Below are positions 44,887-52,522 of a stretch of 64,000 nt of DNA, one piece after another; position 1 is the first letter of the stretch, and the number at the start of each line of letters is the position of its first letter. The DNA comes from Paraburkholderia unamae (GTDB taxonomy: Bacteria; Pseudomonadota; Gammaproteobacteria; Burkholderiales; Burkholderiaceae): positions 62,001-126,000 of the forward strand of contig NZ_QLSU01000013.1 of assembly GCF_003268775.1 (NCBI RefSeq), read 5' to 3'. Below the pieces are notes generated by a model, which saw only the letters and a list, made by a program, of their open reading frames with translations, ran no database searches and was not told the origin of the DNA. Made by a program: the position numbers and the translations under genes.

Positions 44887-45324
44887 TTACTGCTGCTTTT
44901 CGACCTTCTTGGGCCTCGGCGGCGTTTCGACCTTCGCGTACTGGAACGCGGGCGTAGCCTTCAGCGCTTCCTTGGTTGCGCCGGGCAGATAGAGATTGCC
45001 CTGACGCACGTCGAGCGACGCGATGGGCACCGCGACGTCGTGCGAGCCGACGCCAAGGAAACCGCCAGCCGCGACGATTGCTGCCGACACCGAACCGTCC
45101 GGCGCCACGATCAGGTCGCGCACCGTGCCGATTTTCGCGTTGTCGTCGTTATAAACGGCCTTGCCGAGCACGCTCTTCTTCACGCTCCAGCCTTCGAGCA
45201 GCGCCTGCGATTGCTCCACCGTCACGCTCAGGGGCTGTGCGCCCGCGATCTGGGCATTCGCACTGGCACTGGCCACCACGGCGCTGAACGCGGCCACGGC
45301 CAACATCGTCTTGCGGAAAGACAT
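44887..45324 (-). CDS. Secreted PRC-barrel domain protein
   Basis: A 145-residue protein with a signal peptide (to about SANAQ) and a PRC-barrel at about 45-110. That part has the WSVKKSVLGKAVYNDDNAKIG segment, the VRDLIVAPDGSVSAAIV segment and VAVPIASLDV. The tail is basic and Pro/Lys-rich. Envelope-located PRC-barrel proteins are common in Burkholderiaceae and often stress-related; the precise role is unknown. Confidence 0.85.
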   Translation of the reverse strand: MSFRKTMLAVAAFSAVVASASANAQIAGAQPLSVTVEQSQALLEGWSVKKSVLGKAVYNDDNAKIGTVRDLIVAPDGSVSAAIVAAGGFLGVGSHDVAVPIASLDVRQGNLYLPGATKEALKATPAFQYAKVETPPRPKKVEKQQ

Positions 45325-45608
45325 TTTCTATTGCTCCTCTATCCAGGTTGATTCGCCGCGCAAATCACTGCAAGTGTGCTGGCGGCTTGCCATGGTAGCC
45401 GTTATGACGAAATTTTGCGTTTAAGGTGCTTGCGCTCGCGCAATGGCGAAGCGGATCGGCGGGAGCGATCGAATCAACCCGGCCGCCTCCTTTCGAAGGC
45501 GCAGGAGAAGCGCTGTTCGGGAAAATCGTTCTGCGTGCGCGGGCGCGTCGGTCCGTGCAATATAGCGAACACGCACTCACCGGTTTACGCCCTCGCCCGG
45601 AGATTGAC

Positions 45609-46418
45609 ATGTCCGCCCAATCAGGATCGTCCGCACCACCCGGGCACCACAATCGTGCCAAGGCCCGCCTCGCGGCGGGCGAAACCGTGACCGCCTTCAT
45701 GGTCGAACTGCCCGGCGCAGGACTCGTGCAACTGCTTGCCGCGAGCGGCGTGGACGTGCTGATCTTCGACATGGAGCACGGCCCCATCGACATGAACAGT
45801 CTGCACGCCATGGTGGCCGCCACGCGCGGCACGCCGGTCACGCCTGTCGTGCGCGTTCCGTGGACCGAACCGTGGCTCGTCAAGACCGCGCTGGAAACGG
45901 GCGCCATGGGCATCAACTTTCCGATGATCTCCACACCTGAACTCGCGCGCCAGGCTGCCGAATCGCTGCGCTACCCGCCCAACGGTTCGCGCGGCTTCGC
46001 GCCTTCGCTCGCGGCAACGCGCTGGGGATTGAGCGGCCCGGACTATATTCGCGCCGCCGACTCCGAAATGCTCAACGTCATCACGGTCGAGGACGCGCAG
46101 GCCGTCGAGCGGCTCGACGAGATCCTGGCCGTGCCGGGCATCGATGTCGCGGCGATCGCGTCGTTCGATCTTTCGATGAGTCTTGGCGTGCCCGGGCAAT
46201 TCGATCATCCCGACGTGCAGGCGCTCGTGCGCAAAGCCGAAGAGAAGATCCTTCGCGCGGGCGTGGCGCTCGGCGGTGTCGCGCTCGACGCGCAAACCGC
46301 GCAGCGCAAGCGCGCGGCGGGGTATCGCATGTTGCTGCTGGCCTTCGACGTGATGATGATCGGCCAGGCGGCACGGGGGATCGTGGAGGGCGCAACCATG
46401 CCTGCCGCACAACGCTAG
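45609..46418 (+). CDS. HpcH/HpaI-family aldolase
   Basis: A 269-residue class II metal-dependent aldolase of the HpcH/HpaI family. DMEHGPID carries the conserved acid and His, VRVPWTEP carries the Arg, and a segment around MGINFPMISTPELARQ follows. It would cleave 4-hydroxy-2-oxo acids to pyruvate and an aldehyde. The start at 45609 has GGAG. It stands alone, convergent with the IclR gene 43 bases on. Confidence 0.9.
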   Translation: MSAQSGSSAPPGHHNRAKARLAAGETVTAFMVELPGAGLVQLLAASGVDVLIFDMEHGPIDMNSLHAMVAATRGTPVTPVVRVPWTEPWLVKTALETGAMGINFPMISTPELARQAAESLRYPPNGSRGFAPSLAATRWGLSGPDYIRAADSEMLNVITVEDAQAVERLDEILAVPGIDVAAIASFDLSMSLGVPGQFDHPDVQALVRKAEEKILRAGVALGGVALDAQTAQRKRAAGYRMLLLAFDVMMIGQAARGIVEGATMPAAQR

Positions 46419-46461
46419 ATCGTCGCCACTCACCGGACCTTCCGGCGATACGCCGCGAGGT

Positions 46462-47244
46462 TCACCGCCCTCTGCCCAGCAAGGGCGAAGCCAGACTCGC
46501 CGCCGCAAGCTCACTGGCCGCCGCAACAAGCGTCGGCCCGAGCATGGCCATGCGCTGTTCCGTGAGCCGCACCGCGGGCCCGGCAATGCTGATCACGCCA
46601 ATGGCCGCATAACCGCGCCGCTGCACGGGCGCGGCCATCGCCGTCATGCCGGGCGCGAACACTTCGTTGATCGTCGCATAGCCGCGCTCGCGGGCGGCGT
46701 GCACGAATTCGAGCAGCGCCTTGACGGTAGTGGGCGCGCGCGGCCCGTATTGCGCGGGCTTGCCGAAGCCCTGGCGCGTCACGAGTTCGAGCGCGCGTTC
46801 GTCAGTCATGCTCATCATCCATGCGTGGCCCGTGGCGCTGCATGAAAGTATCGTGTCCATGCCCATGTCCGGGTCGTAGCGCAGGCCCTTGAGGGCGCCC
46901 TGCGCTTTCGCCACCCACGTGAGCCGGTCGCCGTCCACGATCGCGAGACGCACGAGTTCGCCCGACTTCTCCGCGAGGCGGTCGAGCATGCTCTGTGCGA
47001 CGTCCACGATGCCCGACGTCGCGAGATAGCTCAACCCGAGCCCCACGAGCTTGGTCGTGAGCACATAGTCGCCATGCTCGCGCAACTGGCGCACGTAGCC
47101 GCACTGCTTGAGATCGACGAGCAGCCGGTGGCACGCGCTGCGCGGAATGTCGAGCTGGTCCGAGATCATCGCGAGCGGCGTGCCTTCCATCTGCGTGGCG
47201 AGGAATTCCAGCACGGCCATCGTTCTTTCCGTCACGCCCGGCAT
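46462..47244 (-). CDS. IclR-family transcriptional regulator
   Basis: A 260-residue IclR protein. The winged helix is at about 5-65 (IPRSACHRLLVDLKQCGYVRQ) and the effector domain runs from about 80 (with CSATGHAWMMSM and a RGYATINEVFAPGMTAMAAPV segment). It is divergent from the MHS transporter/dehydroquinase pair with a 241-base spacer that holds a palindrome at 47319-47333, so it probably regulates them. Confidence 0.9.
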   Translation of the reverse strand: MPGVTERTMAVLEFLATQMEGTPLAMISDQLDIPRSACHRLLVDLKQCGYVRQLREHGDYVLTTKLVGLGLSYLATSGIVDVAQSMLDRLAEKSGELVRLAIVDGDRLTWVAKAQGALKGLRYDPDMGMDTILSCSATGHAWMMSMTDERALELVTRQGFGKPAQYGPRAPTTVKALLEFVHAARERGYATINEVFAPGMTAMAAPVQRRGYAAIGVISIAGPAVRLTEQRMAMLGPTLVAAASELAAASLASPLLGRGR

Positions 47245-47318
47245 GGCGTCTCCTCCGTTTCAATGCTTGGATGCCTGGATACTTCGATCGCGCCGATCAT
47301 TGCACATTATGAGATGAA

Positions 47319-47333
47319 ATTCCAGCCTGGAAT
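47319..47333. promoter_or_regulatory. Operator-like palindrome ATTCCA-gcc-TGGAAT
   Basis: A perfect six-base inverted repeat with a three-base spacer sits between the IclR gene and the transporter gene, 75 bases from the IclR start. Its size fits IclR-family operators. Confidence 0.55.
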
Positions 47334-47485
47334 GGCGTCCCACCAGCGCTGTTAATCTGTGCACCACTGACGGCGTCCGGAAGAAAAAGCCCCCGGCGTC
47401 AGAGGAGAAACGGCGAAACCACGCCGTCCATAAAGCGCGGCTCGCGCAAGGCGAACCGCCACCAGGTTTGGAAAAAGGAGACAAC

Positions 47486-48853
47486 ATGAACCAGCAGGCA
47501 CACCCCGACGGCCACCAGGCGATGCGCACGCGCGCCGTCACCGCGGCCGCCGTCGGCACGGCGCTCGAATGGCTCGACTTCACGCTCTACGGCGCGCTGG
47601 CGGCCACCGTGCTGCCCAAACTGTTCTTCCCCGCGATGGATGCGACCTCGGCGCTGCTCGCCTCGCTCGCGACCTTCGGCGTAGGACTCGCCGCGCGCCC
47701 GCTCGGCGCGATCATCTGCGGCCATCTCGGCGACAAACTCGGCCGCCGCAATCTCATGCTCGCCACGGTCACGGTCATGGGCCTCTCGTCGATGCTCATG
47801 GGCCTGCTGCCCACCTATGCGAGCATCGGCGTCTGGGCGCCCATGCTGCTGGTCGCGCTGCGCATCCTGCAAGGCTTCGCGCTGGGCGGCGAATCCACCG
47901 GCGCGCAACTCATGGCGATCGAGCACGCGAGCCCCGAGCGCCGCGGCAAGTATTCAGGACTCCTTGGCCTGTGCTCGCCGCTCAGCCAGATCATGGCCAA
48001 CGGGGTCCTGCTCGCGCTCTCCGCTTCGATGTCCGCGCAGGCGTTCGAATCGTGGGGCTGGCGCGTGCCGTTCGTGCTCAGCTTCGTGCTCGTGATCGTA
48101 GGCGTCTACATCCGCCTGCGCGTGAGCGAAACGCCCGCCTTCGTCGCGCTGAGCAAGACCGAAGTGGCGGAAGTGGGTAGCCCGCTGCGCGACGCGCTGC
48201 GCCTGCACTGGCGCACGGTCCTGCGCTGGATGCTGTTCTTCTGCGGCCCGGCCGCGATCTTCTATCTGATCGTGGTGTTCTCGCTCAGCTACGTCACGAA
48301 AACGCTGGCCATGCCGCGTCAAACCGGCTTCATGTTGCTGATGGGCGCGAATGTCTGCGCGATCGTCGGCGCACTGGCGGGCGGCATGCTGAGCGACCGC
48401 ATCGGCCGCAAGAAGGCACTGGCCGTGGGCTCGATCGCGACGCTCGCCATGCTGTTCTTCTACTTCCAGATTCTCGACACGAAGAGCTTCCTGCCGATGC
48501 TCGCCGCGATGGGCTTCTTCCTCGGCTTCACGCAGTTTCAGAGCGGCATTCAGCCCGTGGCCTTCGCCGAGGCGTTCCCGACCAACGTGCGCTACTCCGG
48601 CTCGGCGCTCGCGTATACGGGCGCGAACCTCGTGGCGGGCGGCCCGATGCCGGTGCTCGCCGTCTGGCTGTTCGCGGTGTGCAACGGTTCGCCGTGGGGC
48701 GTCGTGGCGGTGTGCGTGGTCTTCAACGTGATCTCGCTCGTCATGATACTCACCGCGCCCGAAACGCGCGGCATCGACATGAATCGCGTGGATACCGCGG
48801 CAAACGTGCTCGGCGCGTCGGGCAACACGCCCATGCAATCGCATTCCCATTGA
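47486..48853 (+). CDS. MHS-family MFS transporter, probably for shikimate/quinate-like acids
   Basis: A 455-residue twelve-helix transporter of the metabolite:H+ symporter type. GTALEWLDFTLYG opens helix 1, GHLGDKLGRRN is the loop 2-3 motif, and GFALGGESTGAQL and the SDRIGRKK repeat follow. Members carry shikimate, citrate, proline or other acids. The dehydroquinase gene 24 bases downstream argues for quinate, shikimate or 3-dehydroquinate. The start at 47486 has AGGAG. Confidence 0.88.
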   Translation: MNQQAHPDGHQAMRTRAVTAAAVGTALEWLDFTLYGALAATVLPKLFFPAMDATSALLASLATFGVGLAARPLGAIICGHLGDKLGRRNLMLATVTVMGLSSMLMGLLPTYASIGVWAPMLLVALRILQGFALGGESTGAQLMAIEHASPERRGKYSGLLGLCSPLSQIMANGVLLALSASMSAQAFESWGWRVPFVLSFVLVIVGVYIRLRVSETPAFVALSKTEVAEVGSPLRDALRLHWRTVLRWMLFFCGPAAIFYLIVVFSLSYVTKTLAMPRQTGFMLLMGANVCAIVGALAGGMLSDRIGRKKALAVGSIATLAMLFFYFQILDTKSFLPMLAAMGFFLGFTQFQSGIQPVAFAEAFPTNVRYSGSALAYTGANLVAGGPMPVLAVWLFAVCNGSPWGVVAVCVVFNVISLVMILTAPETRGIDMNRVDTAANVLGASGNTPMQSHSH

Positions 48854-48877
48854 AACCCTGAAATCCGCAATCGCACG

Positions 48878-49327
48878 ATGAAACCACTTGTCTATGTCCT
48901 GAACGGTTCGAATCTCAACATGCTCGGCAAGCGCGAGCCGCACCTGTACGGCACGACCACGCTCGCGCAGGTCGAAACGCGCACGCGCGCGTTAGCCGAG
49001 GAGCTCGGGCTGCAATGCGAGTTCAGGCAAACCAACCACGAAGGCGTGATGGTGGACTGGCTCCAGGAAGCCTTTGAAAAGGACGCCGCCGTCGTCATCA
49101 ATCCGGCGGGCTTCTCGTTCGCGTCGATACCGGTGCTCGACGCGGCGAAGCTGATCCGCCAGCCGCTCGTCGAAGTGCACATCACGAACATTCATCAACG
49201 CGACGAGCAGTACCGCCACTCGCTGATCTCGCTCGCGGCGAAAGGCGTGATTTGCGGGCTGGGCGTGGAGGGGTATCTGCTGGCGCTCAGAGCCGTGGCG
49301 AGTGCGCTGAAGCACGCGCAAGCGTGA
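48878..49327 (+). CDS. aroQ: Type II 3-dehydroquinate dehydratase
   Basis: A 149-residue dodecameric-type dehydroquinase. NGSNLNMLGKREP (usually NGPNLNLLG), the conserved Tyr in LYG, INPAGFS (usually INPGAYTH), VEVHITNIH with the active-site His and QYRHSLIS are present. The substitutions suggest a divergent, perhaps catabolic, copy rather than the housekeeping enzyme. Its pairing with a transporter and IclR regulator supports quinate/shikimate use. Confidence 0.87.
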   Translation: MKPLVYVLNGSNLNMLGKREPHLYGTTTLAQVETRTRALAEELGLQCEFRQTNHEGVMVDWLQEAFEKDAAVVINPAGFSFASIPVLDAAKLIRQPLVEVHITNIHQRDEQYRHSLISLAAKGVICGLGVEGYLLALRAVASALKHAQA

Positions 49328-49342
49328 GGACCGCGCGCCGGC

Positions 49343-49765
49343 TCACGCGGCCGGCGCGCAAGCGGCGCAAAGCCCGAAGACGACGAGGCTCGAATGCGTG
49401 TAGCGAAAGCCTTTCGAGGCCGCGATGGAGGCGTGCTGGTGCTGCAACGCGGGCTCGTCGATATCGCACACGGTCTTGCAGCCTTCGCAGACGAGGTGCG
49501 CGTGCGGCGCCCCGCGGCCGAGCTCGTACACCACGCGCGTTTCGCCCACCCATGTGCTCGTGAGCAGTTGCGAATCCATTAGCTGCGCGAGCGCCCGATA
49601 GACGCTCGCGAGGCTGCATTGCTCGACATCGCTGGCGATGCGGCGAAACACCTGGTCGGCGCTCAAATGCTCAAGGGGCGCGTCGTGAAAGACCTTCAGC
49701 ACGGCCACGCGGCTGGACGTCGGGCGCAGATGCGCTCTCTTCAGTTCGGAGTAGACCGTTCTCAT
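49343..49765 (-). CDS. Fur-family metal-dependent regulator
   Basis: A Fur-type protein of 140 residues from the ATG at 49765, or 155 from a TTG at 49810. The helix-turn-helix has RPTSSRVAVLKVF, HLSADQVFRRI and SLASVYRALAQL. HAHLVCEGC and the C-terminal CAAC give two Cys pairs for structural zinc. I prefer the ATG because it gives the usual N terminus. The perfect palindrome at 49776-49800 lies just upstream of it. The metal is not evident. Confidence 0.88.
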   Translation of the reverse strand: MRTVYSELKRAHLRPTSSRVAVLKVFHDAPLEHLSADQVFRRIASDVEQCSLASVYRALAQLMDSQLLTSTWVGETRVVYELGRGAPHAHLVCEGCKTVCDIDEPALQHQHASIAASKGFRYTHSSLVVFGLCAACAPAA

Positions 49766-49775
49766 TCGGGGCGAA

Positions 49776-49800
49776 ACACTGTCGGCAAAGCCGACAGTGT
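49776..49800. promoter_or_regulatory. Perfect 25-bp palindrome at the Fur-family gene start
   Basis: Eleven-base arms (ACACTGTCGGC and GCCGACAGTGT) with an AAA spacer lie 11 bases before the ATG at 49765. If the TTG at 49810 is used, they lie inside the coding region. It could be an autoregulatory operator or an mRNA hairpin that limits translation. Confidence 0.55.
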
Positions 49801-50013
49801 CCGCGACCAATGCTTAAGACTTCCTTATGGCGCCAGAACGGCCCGCGCCGCGGCCTCGCGCGCCAACCCCGCATGGCCCCCACGGATCGGTTGAAAAGCC
49901 CATAGGACTGGCGGATATTGGCCGGAACGGCTTGATTTCCATTCGCAGACCAGGGCTTTCGATGAAGCGGGAAACGTTTTCGGCCACGGCGGGGCGCGCC
50001 GCCTGAGGCCGCC

Positions 50014-51222
50014 ATGGCGCGCACGCCCACCGTATTGTTCGGCGCGTTCGACCGGCACAACTTCGGCGACCTGCTGATCGCACTGGTGGCGGCGCGCCTC
50101 CTGCCGGATCGCGAAGTGCTGTTCGCCGGCCTCGCCGCCCGCGCCCTGTGCGGCGATGGCGGACCGGCCACGGTCACGCTCGCCCAGGTCGAGGCATTCG
50201 CGCGCGGCCGCCCGGTTAACGTGATTCACGCGGGCGGCGAACTGCTGACCTGCGATGCCTGGCAAGCGGCCGTCATGCTCGCGCCGCCCTCACGCGTGCA
50301 AGCGCTCATTGGCGCCGAAGGAGACTGGCTGCGCGACAAGCGCGCCTGGGCGCGCGCCCGCTTCGGCACCGCATCGCTCGCGCCCTATGTGGTTTCGAAA
50401 GCCACCTTGCCTGGCGTGCCGGTGAAGCACCTCGCGTTCAACGCCGTGGGCGGCGTCGATCTCGACGCGCGCGACGCCGACCTGCGAGCGGACGTACTCC
50501 ACGCGCTTCAATCCGCCGAAGCGGTAAGCGTGCGCGACCGGCAAACCCAGGTGGTGCTCGCTCAGCGAGGCGTGAATGCGCGCCTCATACCCGACCCGGC
50601 CGCAATGACCATGGCCTTGTTCGGCACGACGATACGGCGGCACACGGCAAAGAAAGCGCTGCGCGACGTTCTCGAAGCATTCCCCCGAGGCTACGCAGCC
50701 GTGCAGTTCAGCGCCGATTTCGGCGACGATGCGACGCTCGACGCACTTACCGTGCAGCTCGAACGCGTAGCGCTCGCGCACGACATCGGCATCGTGCTGT
50801 TTCGCGCGGGCGCCGCACCCTGGCACGACGACCTCGCGGTGTATAAGCGTCTCGCGGCGCGGCTGCCAGGCGCTGTGGCCCATGTGTTCGCTTCGCTGAA
50901 CGTGTGGGATATCTGCGCGTTGATCGCCGGCAGCCGCTTGTATTGCGGCAGCAGCCTGCACGGGCGCATCGTGGCGATGTCCTGCGCACTGCCACGCTTG
51001 AATATCAGTCATCCTGATCAAATTGCGCCCTTGACCAAACACGCCGCCTACGCGGCAACCTGGGAGCCCGATGGCGTCCCCGGCACGGTGGCCATCTCGG
51101 ACCTGGCCGAAGCGGTGGACCGTGCGCTGTCCGCCGAGCGCGAGGCATTGCGCGCCACGGCATCCGAGCTTGCGCGACGCTACCGGGCCGGGTTCGCCGC
51201 GCTCGTCGCCCGGCTGGACTGA
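50014..51222 (+). CDS. Polysaccharide pyruvyl transferase family protein
   Basis: A 402-residue protein of the WcaK/CsaB polysaccharide pyruvyl transferase family. FGAFDRHNFGDLLIALV fits the N-terminal NxGD motif, SVRDRQTQVVL follows, and GSRLYCGSSLHGRIVAM is the signature Sxx-H-G-x-I segment near the C terminus. Family members add ketal pyruvate to surface glycans. It precedes a glycosyltransferase operon by 193 bases on the same strand. Confidence 0.85.
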   Translation: MARTPTVLFGAFDRHNFGDLLIALVAARLLPDREVLFAGLAARALCGDGGPATVTLAQVEAFARGRPVNVIHAGGELLTCDAWQAAVMLAPPSRVQALIGAEGDWLRDKRAWARARFGTASLAPYVVSKATLPGVPVKHLAFNAVGGVDLDARDADLRADVLHALQSAEAVSVRDRQTQVVLAQRGVNARLIPDPAAMTMALFGTTIRRHTAKKALRDVLEAFPRGYAAVQFSADFGDDATLDALTVQLERVALAHDIGIVLFRAGAAPWHDDLAVYKRLAARLPGAVAHVFASLNVWDICALIAGSRLYCGSSLHGRIVAMSCALPRLNISHPDQIAPLTKHAAYAATWEPDGVPGTVAISDLAEAVDRALSAEREALRATASELARRYRAGFAALVARLD

Positions 51223-51289
51223 GCCCGCACGGCCGAAGGCACCGGTGCGCCACCGAGGCCACTGAAGACACCAAACACGCCCGGCGCAG

Positions 51290-51305
51290 TGTGACGGCCA
51301 TCACA
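51290..51305. promoter_or_regulatory. CRP/Clp-type site TGTGA-N6-TCACA upstream of the glycosyltransferase operon
   Basis: AGTGTGA-CGGCCA-TCACACT (51288-51307) is a perfect seven-base inverted repeat that fits the CRP-family consensus. It lies 110 bases before the GTG start at 51416, nearly the same distance as the site upstream of the 2190-residue protein gene. Confidence 0.7.
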
Positions 51306-51415
51306 CTTCCCCGCACTTTCAGCCGCTAGACTGTCAAGCCACTTTGGGGAAGCGCCTCACCACGACGGCTCGCTCACATTCCGCACACAACGACCGAGAG
51401 CCCAGGAGAATAACC

Positions 51416-52522
51416 GTGAATTCAATGGCCGCTCGCAAGCTGCTAAGCGTTGTTGCGCCCGTCTACAACGAGGCCGACGCCATCCCCATTTTCCTGCGCG
51501 CGCTCGACGCCACGTTCGGCACACTGCCCGACATCGACTGGGAAGTCGTCTTCGTCAACGACGGCAGCGCCGACGCCACGCTTGCCGTGCTCGAACGCGA
51601 GGCCGGCATTCGCGGCAATATCGTCATCGTCGACCTCTCCCGCAATTTCGGCAAGGAAGCCGCACTGACCGCCGGCCTCGACTTTGCCAACGGCGACGCC
51701 GTCGTGCCGATGGACGTGGATTTGCAGGACCCTCCGGAGTTGATCTCGCAGATGCTGGCGCTCTGGCGCGAAGGCTGGGAAGTCGTCGTCGCCCGGCGTC
51801 AGGACCGGTCCGCCGACAGCGCGGCCAAGCGCGTCACCGCGCGCGCTTTCTATCGCCTGATGAGCCGCATTTCCCGTCCCGCGCTCCCGCAGGATGTGGG
51901 CGATTTCCGGCTGATGGATCGCAAGGTGGTGGATGCGATTCGCCGCCTGCCGGAAAAGCGGCGCTTCATGAAAGGCCTGTTCGCGTGGGTTGGTTTTCGC
52001 ACGACAGAGGTGAGCTATGAGCGCCCGGCGCGCGCGGCGGGGCAAACCAAGTTCAATAGCTGGAAATTGTGGAACCTCGCGCTGGAAGGCATCACCAGTT
52101 TCAGCACGCTGCCGCTGCGCGTATGGACGTACTTCGGCGCGGCCATTGCTTCGGTCGCGTTCCTTTATGGCGCGATCATCATCGCTCGAACCTTCGTGCG
52201 AGGGATCGATGTTCCCGGCTATGCCTCGCTCGTCGTGCTGATTCTCTTCTTTGGCGGCATCCAGCTCGTGACGCTGGGAGTCATTGGCGAATATCTCGGA
52301 CGGACCTATGAAGAGGCGAAACAACGGCCTGTGTATGTCGTGCGCAATTGCATCCGGTCGGCGGCGGGCGCGGCCAGCGCGGTAGCCGGCATCGCAGCGA
52401 ACGCGGCTGCCAGCCTGACGGGCCAGCGAGAATCCATCGAACAGATCGACCGGGTGCTGCACGACGAGGCGGCTCTTACGCGGGCCGTAACATTGACACC
52501 GCACACCGCGACCCCCGAATAA
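51416..52522 (+). CDS. GtrB/ArnC-type membrane glycosyltransferase (GT2)
   Basis: A 368-residue GT2 enzyme. VVAPVYNEADAI and FVNDGSADAT start the GT-A fold, and MDVDLQDPPELI holds the DXD. Two membrane helices near the C terminus (about 235-260 and 270-295) and GEYLGRTYEEAKQRP are typical of polyprenyl-phosphate glycosyltransferases such as GtrB. It would load a sugar on undecaprenyl phosphate. The GTG at 51416 has AGGAGA well spaced; an ATG three codons later is a weaker choice. Its stop overlaps the next start (TAATG). Confidence 0.88.
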   Translation: MNSMAARKLLSVVAPVYNEADAIPIFLRALDATFGTLPDIDWEVVFVNDGSADATLAVLEREAGIRGNIVIVDLSRNFGKEAALTAGLDFANGDAVVPMDVDLQDPPELISQMLALWREGWEVVVARRQDRSADSAAKRVTARAFYRLMSRISRPALPQDVGDFRLMDRKVVDAIRRLPEKRRFMKGLFAWVGFRTTEVSYERPARAAGQTKFNSWKLWNLALEGITSFSTLPLRVWTYFGAAIASVAFLYGAIIIARTFVRGIDVPGYASLVVLILFFGGIQLVTLGVIGEYLGRTYEEAKQRPVYVVRNCIRSAAGAASAVAGIAANAAASLTGQRESIEQIDRVLHDEAALTRAVTLTPHTATPE

